Source: Blastocatellia bacterium
GTDB lineage: Bacteria; Acidobacteriota; Blastocatellia; UBA7656; JADIYM01
Assembly (NCBI GenBank): GCA_016705245.1
Contig: JADIYM010000025.1
Coordinates: 20,107 to 84,106 of the forward strand
DNA: 64,000 nucleotides
Reading direction: 5' to 3'
This document shows, in pieces, positions 9,716-19,321 of the stretch (position 1 is the first letter of the stretch; the number at the start of each line of letters is the position of its first letter). The translations under genes and the position numbers were made by a program. Under the pieces are notes generated by a model. That model did not search any database. It was not told the DNA's origin and saw only the letters and a program-made list of their open reading frames with translations.

Positions 9716-10602
9716 CAGAGCCGGCCTCCGAGCAGCCGGCGGGCGCGCAGGGCCGCCGCTAGCGGCCGGTCGAGCGGTTCTGAAGTCGTGACGGGAATGA
9801 AGAGGGCGCCACAGCGGGCGCAGCCCGTCGAAAGCTCGGCGATGTGCGCATCGAGCCGCTCGCGATATGCGCGTCCAACCCGGCGCGGATCGGCGGTCAG
9901 GCGGCCGTCGCCTTCTAGCCCGACGAACTCCGTGTCTCCGCCGATCTCGAGTGAGCGCTCTACCGGATCGAGAATGTGCAGCAGCGTCACGTCGAATCCT
10001 GCGCGCGCCAGCCTGCCGATCGCGTCGACGAGGGCCTTCGCCGGCTCGTAGGCGTCCGAGAAAACGAACACCGGCCCGCGGCGTCGCAGCCGCTCGATCA
10101 GGCCGTCGAGCGCGGCGACGAGCGAGGCGTCGCCATCGGCCACGAGGCGCTCGAGACCGAGCAGGATGGCTCGCAAGTGCCGGTCGCCGCTTCCGGCAGA
10201 GATGCGCTCCGTGCGGCCACTTCCGGCGACCGGAACGAGCGAGACGCGGTCAGACTGTCCGACGAGCAGGTAGGCAAGCGCCGCGGCCAGCATCCTTGCG
10301 ACGTGGAACTTCGAGATCTCGATCGAGGTGAAGCGCATGGACGCGCTCGCGTCGACGATGAGCGTGGCCTCCAGATTCGTCTCGGCCGAGAAGAGGCGCA
10401 CGTAGTATCGGTCCGTGCGTCCGTAGACCCGCCAGTCGAGAGCGCGAAGGTCGTCGCCGGCGATGTACTGACGGTACTGCGAGAACTCGGTGCCGATGCC
10501 GCGGCTGCGGCTCGCGTGCATGCCGACCATCGTGCCGTCGACGATTGTCCGCGCGATGACGTCGAGTGAACCGAGCCGTGCCAGCAGATGCGGATCGAGC
10601 AT
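9715..10602 (-). CDS. DUF58 domain protein
   Basis: 295 residues with the DUF58 hallmark (YRQYIAGDDLRALDWRVYG) followed by a degenerate VWA-like core (LIVDASASM). DUF58 proteins are the regular partner of MoxR AAA+ ATPases and BatA/B proteins. Here the BatA gene follows with a one-base overlap, but the MoxR gene that usually precedes it directly is found 7.7 kb upstream at 18293-19303. The gap is filled by plus-strand genes of another type. Confidence 0.9.
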   Translation of the reverse strand: MLDPHLLARLGSLDVIARTIVDGTMVGMHASRSRGIGTEFSQYRQYIAGDDLRALDWRVYGRTDRYYVRLFSAETNLEATLIVDASASMRFTSIEISKFHVARMLAAALAYLLVGQSDRVSLVPVAGSGRTERISAGSGDRHLRAILLGLERLVADGDASLVAALDGLIERLRRRGPVFVFSDAYEPAKALVDAIGRLARAGFDVTLLHILDPVERSLEIGGDTEFVGLEGDGRLTADPRRVGRAYRERLDAHIAELSTGCARCGALFIPVTTSEPLDRPLAAALRARRLLGGRL

Positions 10603-10642
10603 GTCGAGTCAGTCTACGAGTCCGGTGCATTACGGTTTCGAG

Positions 10643-10738
10643 GGAAGAGTTGACAGGATTGCAGGATTTTCAGGATTGATAGGAAAGTGAGTAATTGTGT
10701 TAATCCTGATAATCCTGCAATCCTGTCTACTCTCCTCT
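10643..10738. repeat. Inverted repeat, ACAGGATTGCAGGATT family, copy 1
   Basis: A left arm at about 10643-10677 (containing GACAGGATTGCAGGATTTTC) pairs with a right arm at about 10702-10738 (AATCCTGATAATCCTGCAAT), with a few mismatches. A second copy lies at 16504-16600. It sits just before DUF58 and covers the last codons of the methyltransferase gene. Both arms are AT-richer than the surroundings. Confidence 0.85.
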
Positions 10739-11401
10739 CCGGGTCATCCAAAAGACCAGGCCGGGGAGTGTGGCGAAGCGGTCGAGGTGTGTCTCGCGGA
10801 TGCGGTCGATCGTAAAGGAGCCTGCGAAGACATCCTCGACCTCGCGCGTGCGGCGGTCGCGCTCGTCCGGATCGCCAATCGGCACACCGTCGCGGAACGC
10901 CTTCACGAACAGCAGGAAACGCGCGCCCGGAGCGGCGGCGATGGCCACGTTCCTGGCGAAAGACTCACGGTCTCGCGTGTCGAGCTGATGAAAACAGCCG
11001 CGGTCGATGAAGACGCCGAAACGACGGTCCGGAAGCGGTTCGGCGCACACGTCGGCCGCCACAAATTCGAGCTGGCCGGGAACTTCGCCGTGCGTCTTTC
11101 GGGCCAACGCAATGGCGGACGGCGCGATATCGACTCCAACAGTCGGGAATCCGCGGCTGGCCAACCACGCGGCGACATCGCCACGGCCGCAACCGACGTC
11201 GATGGCTGGCGATCCTGCGGCGAACCAACCGCCATCGACGGCCTGGACGATATCGGCCGAGACATCACGGTCAAGCCAGGGGCCGCCCGGGTCGTCCTGC
11301 TTCCAGCGAAGCTCCCAGTACGCGCGCACAAATCGGCGCCGCATGCCAGTGGGAAGCAGTGGCACCAATAGTCGCCTCAGAGCGTGAGCGGCCTTGAGCA
11401 T
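10727..11401 (-). CDS. SAM-dependent methyltransferase, class I
   Basis: 224 residues with the class I SAM-binding motif AIDVGCGRGDVAAWLASRG, acidic strand VGVDIAPSA and motif VFIDRGCFHQL. The fold is that of small-molecule (thiopurine/type 11-12) methyltransferases; no substrate can be named. It is transcribed away from the NRPS-like gene with 89 bases between starts, so they may share a control region. It may tailor the product of the neighbouring cluster, which is inference from position only. Confidence 0.82.
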   Translation of the reverse strand: MLKAAHALRRLLVPLLPTGMRRRFVRAYWELRWKQDDPGGPWLDRDVSADIVQAVDGGWFAAGSPAIDVGCGRGDVAAWLASRGFPTVGVDIAPSAIALARKTHGEVPGQLEFVAADVCAEPLPDRRFGVFIDRGCFHQLDTRDRESFARNVAIAAAPGARFLLFVKAFRDGVPIGDPDERDRRTREVEDVFAGSFTIDRIRETHLDRFATLPGLVFWMTRRGE

Positions 11402-11490
11402 GCCGAGCGAGTTCTACCAGTCTGCGCCCTGTCAGGCCACGGCCCGGCAGAAGTCGTGAGTTCGCTGCCGTATACTCCCGGACAATCCCT

Positions 11491-14015
11491 ATGTCAGCGG
11501 TAACCGCAATTGGATCGATCTCGCAGTGCTTCGCGGCTCGAGTCTCGGAGGGACCGTCGCGGCCAGCCGTTCGTGCCGGCGACTGCGAATTCTCTTATGC
11601 CGATCTGGACGCGCGCTCAAACGGACTCGCGCGCGAGCTTCAGGCGCGGCGCCTGGTCGCTGGTGACCGCGTCGCCGTGCGCCTGGCACGGACGGACCTG
11701 CTCGTTCCGACGATTCTCGGGATATTGAAGGCAGGCTGCGTCTACGTCCCGCTGGACCCCACGTATCCGGAAGCGCGCACCCGCTCGATACTCGACGACT
11801 GCAGCGCTGCGCTCGTGATCTCGGACGATGGAGACGGGCTCGATCCCAACGCGGTTTCGCCGTCGAACGAGTCGCCGACTGCAATCGTCGAACCGGACGC
11901 ACTCGCCTGCATCGTGTACACCTCGGGATCGACCGGAACGCCAAAAGGCGTCATGCAGACGCACGCGTAGCTGGTCGCGTTCGTTCGGAACTGCATCGCG
12001 CCCTTCGGCGTCTCGAGCGGCGACAGGCTCTCGATGCTTTACTCATACAGCTTCGCCGCCGCCAACATGGACGTCTTCGGTGCGTTGCTCAGCGGCGCAA
12101 CGGTCTGCTTCTATCCGCTTCGCGAGCGAGGCGTCGCCGGACTCGCCGCGTGGATCGCCGGGGAACGCGTCTCGATTCTTCATACCATACCGACCGTGTT
12201 TCGCCAGCTCATCGCGAGCCTCGAGCAGGGGGATTCACTTGCGACCGTTCGTGCCGTCGATCTCGGTGGCGAGCCCGTGCTCTCGGTCGACGTCGACCGA
12301 TTTCGCGAGCATTTTCCGGAAACGGCACTGCTCGTCAACCACTACGCCGCGACCGAACTGAGTGTCATCGCCCAGATGCCGATTAGCGCCTCGACACACG
12401 TCGGACCGGGCGCGGTCCCAGCCGGCTACGCTGCACACGGCGTCGAGATCCGCATCGTCGACGCCGACGGCGCGGATGTTCCCTCGGGCACGGAAGGCGA
12501 GATCGTGGCGCGAAGCGTGCACATGAGCGCGGGGTACTGGAACCAGCCGGAATTGACGGCGCGCAACTTTGCGACTGACCCGGCGAGCGGCGGACTTCGA
12601 ATCTACCGAACCGGCGATCTTGGGCGACTGGCGCCCGACGGATGCCTCCAGCATCTGGGCCGCGTGGACGATCGCATCAAGATCCGGGGCCAGAGTGTCG
12701 AAGTTGCCGAGGTCGAAAACGCGCTCGTCGCCTTCGACGAAATTGCCGAGGCCGTCGTCACGGCGCGTCCGTCGCCGGCCGGTTCGACGAGGCTTGTCGC
12801 CTTCGTGGTCTCGCGCGCCGGGGCATTCCCGACGGCCGAGTCGATCAGGCAACGACTCGCCGTGACACTTCCCGAATCCATGATCCCGTCGGCGGTTGTC
12901 CTGCTCGACCGGCTCCCTTTGACGCCGAGCGGAAAGGTCGACCGCGCCGCCCTCCCCGAGCCTGACCAGGCGCGCCCCACGCTCGAGGCTGTATTCGTCG
13001 AGCCGCGGGATGACCTCGAATCCACGCTCTGTCGCATGTGGGAGGAAATCACGGGAGTGAAGCCCGTCGGTGTCGACGACGACTTCTTTGCTCTCGGGGG
13101 CGACTCGCTAGGCGCGGTCCACCTCTTTGTTCGAATCGAGCGGTTGACAGGGCGACGGCTCCCGCTCTCCAGCATCATGCGGGCACCGACCGTTGCCAGA
13201 ATGGCAGAGCTCGTGCGAACGGACGCGGGCTACTCCTCCGCATGGCACCTCGCCACGCTCGGGGCCCGAGGGACCGAACCGCCGATTTTCTTCGTTCACG
13301 GCCTGCGCGGCGGCGTCGTGTTCCTGCGTGGGCTCGTTGAAGCGCTCGGGCCGGACCAGCCGAGTTTTGCGTTCGAGGCCGACGGCCGATTCGAGGGTCC
13401 GCTCGACGCGTCGAGCATCGAAGACCTTGCCGCGGCCTATGTGGACCTGCTGCGCGGCGTTCGTCCGCAAGGCCCTACCACCTCTGCGGTTATTCGGCCG
13501 GCGGCCTCATCGCGTTCGAGATTGCCCGACAGCTCTCCGCCGAAGGCGAGGAGGTCGCGTTTCTCGGACTCATAGACACCTACGCACCGGTCGCTGGTCG
13601 TCGCGTGTCGCCGCTTCAGAAGAAACTGAACCACGCCAGGGTGCTCCGAGCGCTTCCGCGGAGCGAGCGCGTCGCCTTCGCGCGTCGAACGGCGGACCGC
13701 GTCCTTCGCCGTGAGCAGAAGCGTGCGGGAGGCCCCGACGTCGACGGGCCCCTACGTCGCGCACTGCTCGAGCTGCTCGAGGCGTACGGGCCCGACGGCG
13801 GTTATCGCGGACACATCGACCTGTTCCGGCCATCGATTCCATTTCTCGGCGCGCGGATGGACCGTGCGCTCGGTTGGGACCGGTGCGCGGTCGCAAGCTA
13901 CACCGTTCACGACGTGCCGGGCGATCATCGAACGGTGTTCGAGGCCGGCAACGCGCAGGCGCTTGCGAAGTCGATTTCGCGGAAGCTGAATCGGACCGAA
14001 GCCGGTGCGGACTAG
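11491..14015 (+). pseudogene. NRPS-like protein: adenylation - carrier - thioesterase (in-frame stop and frameshift as assembled)
   Basis: About 841 residues if repaired. The adenylation domain has core A3 YTSGSTGTPKG (near 135-150), A8 YRTGDLGRL, and A10 LPLTPSGKVDRAAL. A carrier domain with GGDSL follows (phosphopantetheine Ser), then a thioesterase with GYSAGG as nucleophile elbow. The A4 region reads SFAAANMDVFGALLSGA, where most amino-acid-activating domains have FDxS; the Asp that binds the alpha-amino group is Ala here. There is a TAG at 11968-11970 inside the A domain (THA-stop-LVAF, one change from CAG) and a lost C near 13473 at the start of the thioesterase (PQG then PYHLCGYSAGG). 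Either two errors or a recently inactivated gene. It is followed closely by the LarA-like gene. Confidence 0.78.
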
Positions 14016-14024
14016 GCGCCGAGC

Positions 14025-15299
14025 ATGACCGAGATTCGATTGAAATACGGCGACGGGGAGCTGACAGGCAGGGCGCCGGACGGCGTTTTTGCAGGCTCGA
14101 TCGGTCCGGAAACGTCCGAGCCTGATGTATCTGCGGACGAAATCGTCCGTCGCGCGCTCGACTCGCCGATCGGGTCGCCGCCTCTCGTCGACCTCGCCAG
14201 CGGCGCGCGGACGGCATCCATCCTCATACCCGGCAAGACACGCGTGGCGGCGACGCGAACCTACGTTCAGGCGCTCGTCGACGAGCTCGAACGGGCCGGT
14301 GTGCCACGCGACGGCATCGAGGTCTTCCTTGCCACGGGCACTCACGAGCACCACTTGGAGTGCGACGTCTCAAGCCTGCTTGGCGACGAAACCGCGGCGC
14401 GTGTTCGGACGGTCTTTCACGATTGCTTCGACGAGAGCGGCCTCGAGCAACTCGGCACGACGAGTTTCGGGACACCGGTGCTCGTCAGTCGCCGCGTGCT
14501 CGATTCCGACGTGCGCATCCTGACGGGCCGGATCGTTCCGCATTACTTCGCCGGATTCAGCGGTGGACGCAAGGCGCTTTTGCCCGGCGTCGCCGGATTT
14601 CGCACGATCAAGGCCAACCACCGGCTGACGCTCGACCCCGTGCGGGGGCTGCACCCGAACGCGCGTCCGTGCATCCTGGACGGCAACCCTATCCACCTCG
14701 ACATGGTGGAGGGGATGCGGATGGCGGGACCGATGTTCTGTCTCAACACGCTGCTCGACACCTCGCACCGCCTTGTCGACGCCGTCGCGGGCGACGCCGA
14801 GGCCGCACACCTCGAAGGCAGCCGCCGCGCCGATCGGCTGCACCGCACGCGACTCGACGCGCCAGTCGACGCCGTCATCACGAGCGCCGGCGGCAGTCCA
14901 TACGACTGCAACTTCATGCAGTCGCTCAAGGCCGTCATGAACGTTCGCGACGCCGTGCGTCCGGATGGCGCGATCCTCTGGGTCGCCGAGTGCCCGTTCG
15001 GCATCGATCCCGATTTCCTGCGGTGGGCGGCAATCGAGTCGGACGCCGAGCTCGAGTCCGCCGTGCGCGAGCGTTACAACCTGAAGGGGCACAACACGCT
15101 GATGCTCCGGCACCTCACGCGGAAGGCCGATGTCGCGCTCTGCAGCAGCCTTCCCGAGGCGGACGTCCGGGCGATGGGTTTCCAACCGGTCTCGTCGCTC
15201 GGGGAGGGGCTCAACTGGCTTCGGGACCGGCTCGGGCGGGCTTCGTACCTCGTCGCCCCGCACGCAAACGTCACTTGCGCTACGGTGGGCACTGATTGA
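14025..15299 (+). CDS. LarA-family (nickel-pincer) racemase/epimerase-like protein
   Basis: 424 residues. His107 (ATGTHEHH), His173 and Lys183 (PHYFAGFSGGRKALLPG) and His199 (KANH) fall at the same spacing as His108, His174, Lys184 and His200 of lactate racemase LarA, where they act as acid/base pair and hold the nickel-pincer nucleotide. A later QSLK motif resembles its Gln295/Lys298 pair. Arg73 is kept, but the position of LarA Asp72 is Gly. LarA homologues racemise or epimerise alpha-hydroxyacids. The cofactor-making genes larB, larC and larE are not in this window. Starts 10 bases after the NRPS-like stop and overlaps or abuts the PLP-enzyme gene, so these form one transcription unit. Confidence 0.85.
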   Translation: MTEIRLKYGDGELTGRAPDGVFAGSIGPETSEPDVSADEIVRRALDSPIGSPPLVDLASGARTASILIPGKTRVAATRTYVQALVDELERAGVPRDGIEVFLATGTHEHHLECDVSSLLGDETAARVRTVFHDCFDESGLEQLGTTSFGTPVLVSRRVLDSDVRILTGRIVPHYFAGFSGGRKALLPGVAGFRTIKANHRLTLDPVRGLHPNARPCILDGNPIHLDMVEGMRMAGPMFCLNTLLDTSHRLVDAVAGDAEAAHLEGSRRADRLHRTRLDAPVDAVITSAGGSPYDCNFMQSLKAVMNVRDAVRPDGAILWVAECPFGIDPDFLRWAAIESDAELESAVRERYNLKGHNTLMLRHLTRKADVALCSSLPEADVRAMGFQPVSSLGEGLNWLRDRLGRASYLVAPHANVTCATVGTD

Positions 15300-15304
15300 C
15301 GAAT

Positions 15305-16507
15305 ATGCGCAAGCGGGTCTTCCACGTCTGCTCGGGCTGCGGCGCGACGTTTCCCCACGCATTCACGACGTTCTGCGACCGTTGCGGAGCGATGATCGAT
15401 GTCGAATACGACCTCGACCGCGTGGTGCTGCACGATTCGGAGGACGCACTGGTGCGGTACTTCGACCTGCTGCCGCTCGAATCGGACGGACACCTCGTCT
15501 CGTATGGCGGCGGGCCGACACCGTGCCGTCACGCCGAGCGCCTCGGTGGCGAGCTCGGGCTGCCGTGGCTCTTCATCAAGGACGAAACGGTGCTGCCGAC
15601 CGGGAGCACGAAGGATCGCATGGCCGCCGTCGTGCTTTCGTTCCTGCGTGAATGCGGGATTGCCGAGTTCTGCACGTCGTCGACGGGAAACAGCTCGACG
15701 GCGCTCGCCAACCTCATCGGCCAGTGTTCCGGCACGCGGATGTACCTCTTCTCGGGCGACGAATTCCAGCACCGCGTCAACTTCGGCGAGTCGGAGCAGG
15801 TGGTGCACTTCGTCATGCGGGGTGCCACATTTGTCGAAGCCTTCGAATACGCGGCCGAGTTCGCCCGCCAGCGAGGGATTGTCTCGGAACGCGGATTCTT
15901 CAACCCGGCGCGGCGCGAGGGTCTGAAGCTCGCGTTTCTCGAAGCCGTCGAGCAGGTGCCGCGCCCGATCGACTGGTATGTGCAGGCGGTCTCGAGCGCG
16001 ATGGGCGTTTACGGAACGTACAAGGGCGCGCGCGAGCTCGTCGCTCTTCGGCGCATCGCGCGCCCGCCGCGGCTGTTGTGCGTTCAGCAGGAGACCTGCA
16101 GCCCGATGGCGCGGGCTTTCGAGGATGGCAGCGAGGCGATCCTGCCGCACCACATCGTTCCGCGGCCGCACGGCATCGCCTCGGCGATCCTGCGCGGAAA
16201 TCCTTCGCGCGTCTACCCGATCGTTCGGCGGATCGTCATCGAGAGCGAGGGCGGTTTCGCGACTGTCTCGGAGACCGAAATCCGCGAGGCACGCCGGATG
16301 GCCGAGGAGCTCGAGGGGCTGTCGCTGTGCTTCAGCTCCGCGGCGGCGCTTGCCGGAATGGCGAAGCTCGCGCGGCGGGGCGGGATCGCTGCGAATCAGA
16401 CGGTCCTCGTCAACCTGACGGGCCGCGACCGCGACGCGGCAGTGCAGTGTCATTCTGCCAGCTGGCTGAGACGCTCGGGTGACACATGGATTCAGGAGGG
16501 AGACTAG
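15305..16507 (+). CDS. Threonine-synthase-like PLP-dependent enzyme
   Basis: About 400 residues from the ATG at 15305; a TTG at 15296 overlapping the previous stop is an alternative. The N-terminus has a CxxC...CxxC zinc-ribbon-like element (CSGC and CDRC), as in many threonine synthases. The PLP-binding lysine is in GSTKDRM (about residue 103), and SSTGNSSTA is the phosphate-loop-like element. This is the tryptophan-synthase-beta fold (beta-replacement, beta/gamma-elimination). Its place between LarA-like and flippase genes, away from hom/thrB, suggests a specialised reaction rather than threonine synthesis. Its last codons run into an inverted repeat. Confidence 0.82.
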   Translation: MRKRVFHVCSGCGATFPHAFTTFCDRCGAMIDVEYDLDRVVLHDSEDALVRYFDLLPLESDGHLVSYGGGPTPCRHAERLGGELGLPWLFIKDETVLPTGSTKDRMAAVVLSFLRECGIAEFCTSSTGNSSTALANLIGQCSGTRMYLFSGDEFQHRVNFGESEQVVHFVMRGATFVEAFEYAAEFARQRGIVSERGFFNPARREGLKLAFLEAVEQVPRPIDWYVQAVSSAMGVYGTYKGARELVALRRIARPPRLLCVQQETCSPMARAFEDGSEAILPHHIVPRPHGIASAILRGNPSRVYPIVRRIVIESEGGFATVSETEIREARRMAEELEGLSLCFSSAAALAGMAKLARRGGIAANQTVLVNLTGRDRDAAVQCHSASWLRRSGDTWIQEGD

Positions 16508-16600
16508 ACAGGATTACCGGATTTTCAGGATTGACAGGAGAGGTTCCTGTACATCCTGGGAATCCTGTAATCCTGTCAACTCTCCTCCCCCATTGCGGTG
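16504..16600. repeat. Inverted repeat, ACAGGATTGCAGGATT family, copy 2
   Basis: Left arm from about 16504 (GACAGGATTACCGG on the right-hand side of the stop codon) and right arm to about 16600 (AATCCTGTAATCCTGTCAAC). It resembles the copy at 10643-10738 and supplies the end of the PLP-enzyme gene. Probably a terminator-like or mobile palindrome. Confidence 0.85.
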
Positions 16601-16636
16601 GGACGAGTGTTGCCGATAGCCTGCGGAACTTCACGG

Positions 16637-18187
16637 ATGGACACGCCAGCACAGCCTTCTCCAGCGACCTTCGGACACGTCGCGCGTCAGGCCTCGATAC
16701 GCTTCTCGGGGCTCGCCTTCGACAAGGTTCTCGGGTACGTCTTCGCGCTGTTCGTCGCGAAGACGTACGGTTCGACTGCGTTCGGACTCTACATCTTTGG
16801 TGTCGGGCTCTTCGAAATCTCGTACGCCCTCACCGAAGCCGGCTTCGAGCGAGCGACGATTCGAGCCATCGCGAGTGCCCAGGCGCGAGGCGTGACCGCC
16901 GAGATTCCCCGGATCGTCCGTACGAGCCTCGCCTTCACGTTCCCGCTTGGCCTCGCGGTCATGTTGATCGTCATACTCGGCGCACCGTGGTTCTCGGAGT
17001 TGCTTGGTCGGCCGGATCTTGCTTTGTTTCTTCAACTTGCAGCCATCGCGATTCCCCTGTCGCTGATGGCCGACAACCACCTCTGGGCGATGGAGGCCAT
17101 CGGCCGCCAACGGTACTCCGTGATCGTGCGAATGGTGGTCGAGCCGATCGTGAAGATCACGATAGCGGCGACTCTGTTTCTCACGATCGAGATGGTGTCG
17201 CGATCGGCGCCGCTCGCTATTGCATATGCCGGGGGAGTTGCGTCGAGTGCCGTGCTCGCGTGGATGTTCTATCGGCGCGAGGTGCTGCGGGATGTGACGG
17301 GCACGGCCCACGAGCGCCACCTTTCGGGCCTCCTGCGCGTTGCCGTGCCGGCGTGTGGCCTCTCGCTTCTGCAGCGACTTCTCTCCTGGGCGTCGATTTT
17401 CATCGTGTTCACGTTCGTGACATCGGAAGCGACGACGCACTTCGCCGTCGCGGTCCGAACCGCGTTGCTGACGATGATGGTGGCTTCGGCATTCGACGCG
17501 GCATTTCGACCGTCGATCGCGGCAGCGCTCGCACTCAACCGTCAGGAAGACATTGCCGAGCCGTTCCAGCGCGTCGCCCGCACGGTGTTGACTATCGTCC
17601 TGCCAGCGGTCGCAATGCTCGTGGCTTTTCCGCACCGCGTGATGCCGGTCGTCGGCGATCAGTTCGCGGTGGCGGCTCCTGTTGTCGCGGTCATCGCGAT
17701 TGGAACGCTTGCGAGTTTCCTCGCGGGTCCGTCCGCCTCGGCGCTGACGATGGCGGGACACGCTCGCGTGCCTTTCTGGAACGGACTCGCGGGAGGAGCC
17801 ATCGGCGTCATCATCGGACTCGGCCTGGTTCGGCGATTCGGCATGCTCGGCGTCGGGATCGGGCAACTAGTGTCGCTGATCGTCGCGAATACGTTGCACG
17901 CTATCGCGGCGAAGAGACTGCTCGGCGTCGTCTCTATCGGACGTGGACACGCCCGTCCGATAGCAGCCGCGATAGTCGGAGTCGCCGCCGGATATCTCGT
18001 CGATGGATTGGCGGACGCCAACAAATACATCGTGCTCGTCGAGGTCGGGGCGGCCGTCGTGCTGGCATACGGCGCCACACTCCTCATTGTCGGTCTGCCG
18101 CCGGAGGATGTGAAGATGGTTCGCGCGGTGATCGCGCGGATAGCCGGGAAAGGGAACGGGAGAGGCAACGCGGATCTGGCGGATTAG
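16637..18187 (+). CDS. Polysaccharide-type flippase (Wzx/MATE-like, MOP superfamily)
   Basis: About 516 residues from ATG 16637 (MDTPAQPSPATFGHVARQAS), preceded by a weak GGAAC; earlier codons in the frame overlap repeat DNA and are unlikely to be coding. Twelve to fourteen hydrophobic helices with the Wzx-like opening (ASIRFSGLAFDKVLGYVFALFVAKTYG) and a central loop. Members move lipid-linked sugars or peptides across the inner membrane. Following an NRPS-like cluster, it could export the product or its lipid-linked form; that is inference. Confidence 0.85.
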   Translation: MDTPAQPSPATFGHVARQASIRFSGLAFDKVLGYVFALFVAKTYGSTAFGLYIFGVGLFEISYALTEAGFERATIRAIASAQARGVTAEIPRIVRTSLAFTFPLGLAVMLIVILGAPWFSELLGRPDLALFLQLAAIAIPLSLMADNHLWAMEAIGRQRYSVIVRMVVEPIVKITIAATLFLTIEMVSRSAPLAIAYAGGVASSAVLAWMFYRREVLRDVTGTAHERHLSGLLRVAVPACGLSLLQRLLSWASIFIVFTFVTSEATTHFAVAVRTALLTMMVASAFDAAFRPSIAAALALNRQEDIAEPFQRVARTVLTIVLPAVAMLVAFPHRVMPVVGDQFAVAAPVVAVIAIGTLASFLAGPSASALTMAGHARVPFWNGLAGGAIGVIIGLGLVRRFGMLGVGIGQLVSLIVANTLHAIAAKRLLGVVSIGRGHARPIAAAIVGVAAGYLVDGLADANKYIVLVEVGAAVVLAYGATLLIVGLPPEDVKMVRAVIARIAGKGNGRGNADLAD

Positions 18188-18207
18188 GCGGATCTCGCGA
18201 GTATGAG

Positions 18208-18281
18208 CTCCGTGTCTCTGCGTCTCGTGTGACCTGCGAAGCGTCTCAGAGCGCTTCGCACAGAGCCACAGAGACTCAGGG
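18208..18281. repeat. Inverted repeat, CTCYGTGTCTC family, copy 1
   Basis: Imperfect palindrome centred near 18245, with left part CTCCGTGTCTCTGCG and right part CACAGAGCCACAGAGACTCA around GCGCTTCGCA. It lies between the convergent flippase and MoxR genes. Same family as 26347, 28024, 34159, 46266 and 51633. Confidence 0.8.
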
Positions 18282-18292
18282 CAGGAGGGTCC

Positions 18293-19303
18293 CTACTCGA
18301 GCGGCACGTCCGCCAGCACTTGGTCGACGATCGTGTCGGCGGTGACACCCTCGGCCTCCGCGTGGAAGTTAGGTACGACGCGGTGTCGCAGCACCGGGTG
18401 CGCGATCCTGTGAATGTCGTCGAATGTCACGGCGTAACGGCCTTCGATGAGCGCGTTCGCCTTGGCGCCGAGCAGCAGGGCCTGCCCGGCTCGGGGACCA
18501 GCCCCCCAGGCGACCCATTCACGTGCGGCAGCCACGGCATCATCGGTCCCCGGCCTGGTGGCTCGGGCGATCCGCGCCGCATACCGAACGACGTTCGACG
18601 CCGCGACTACGTCGCGCACGGCGCGCTGCGTTGCGAGGATCCTTGCCGCGTCCGCAACCGGCCGGATCTCGTCGTCGCGCGATGCCGTTGTCGCCGAAAG
18701 GATTCGCTCTTCCTCGTCGAGCGACGGGTACTCGACCGTCACGTTGAAGAGGAACCGGTCGAGTTCCGCTTCCGGCAGTTTGTACGTACCTTCCTGCTCG
18801 ATCGGGTTCTGCGTCGCCATTACGAAGAACGGCTCGTCGAGCGTGTAGCGATGTCCGGCAACCGTCACCTGCCGTTCCTGCATGGCCTCGAGCAGCGCTG
18901 CCTGGGTCTTCGGGGGGGTGCGGTTTATCTCGTCGGCCAGCAGCACCTGGCAGAACACGGGTCCCGGAATAAATCGCGTGACGCGGCGACCGGTCGACGT
19001 GTCCTCCTCGAGCACTTCCGTGCCGAGAATGTCTCCGGGCATCAGGTCGGGTGTGAACTGAACCCGGTTGAACGCAAGGTCAAGCGACTGCGCCAGTGAC
19101 TTGATCAGCAATGTCTTAGCGAGGCCCGGAACGCCACGCACGAGGACGTGTCCGCCTACGAGCAGGGCCACGAGGACCTGCCGGACAACGTCGAGCTGAC
19201 CGATGACGGCGCGGCCGATCGAGGCCTCGAGGGTTGCGACGAGTTCCGGCGCGCGCTCGGCGGCTTCGGCGCGGCGGTTCTCGGAGATTTCCGCTGGTCT
19301 CAT
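18293..19303 (-). CDS. MoxR-family AAA+ ATPase
   Basis: 336 residues. Walker A GVPGLAKT, Walker B LLADEINR, and sensor region MATQNPIEQEGTY are those of MoxR ATPases, which act as chaperones on VWA/DUF58 partner proteins. It follows pilT by 18 bases on the same strand. Its usual partners (DUF58, BatA) are encoded 7.7 kb further along the same strand, so the operon seems to have been split by the plus-strand block at 10.7-18.2 kb. Confidence 0.93.
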   Translation of the reverse strand: MRPAEISENRRAEAAERAPELVATLEASIGRAVIGQLDVVRQVLVALLVGGHVLVRGVPGLAKTLLIKSLAQSLDLAFNRVQFTPDLMPGDILGTEVLEEDTSTGRRVTRFIPGPVFCQVLLADEINRTPPKTQAALLEAMQERQVTVAGHRYTLDEPFFVMATQNPIEQEGTYKLPEAELDRFLFNVTVEYPSLDEEERILSATTASRDDEIRPVADAARILATQRAVRDVVAASNVVRYAARIARATRPGTDDAVAAAREWVAWGAGPRAGQALLLGAKANALIEGRYAVTFDDIHRIAHPVLRHRVVPNFHAEAEGVTADTIVDQVLADVPLE

Positions 19304-19321
19304 CGGATGTACGGACGACGG

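Noticed and set aside
15074..16453. 459-residue minus-strand open frame
   Set aside because: Antisense to the LarA-like and PLP-enzyme genes, Arg/His-rich shadow.
10643..16600. Insertion sequence or transposon bounded by the two ACAGGATT repeats
   Set aside because: No transposase, each repeat is itself a full palindrome, and the second lies inside the cluster rather than at its end.
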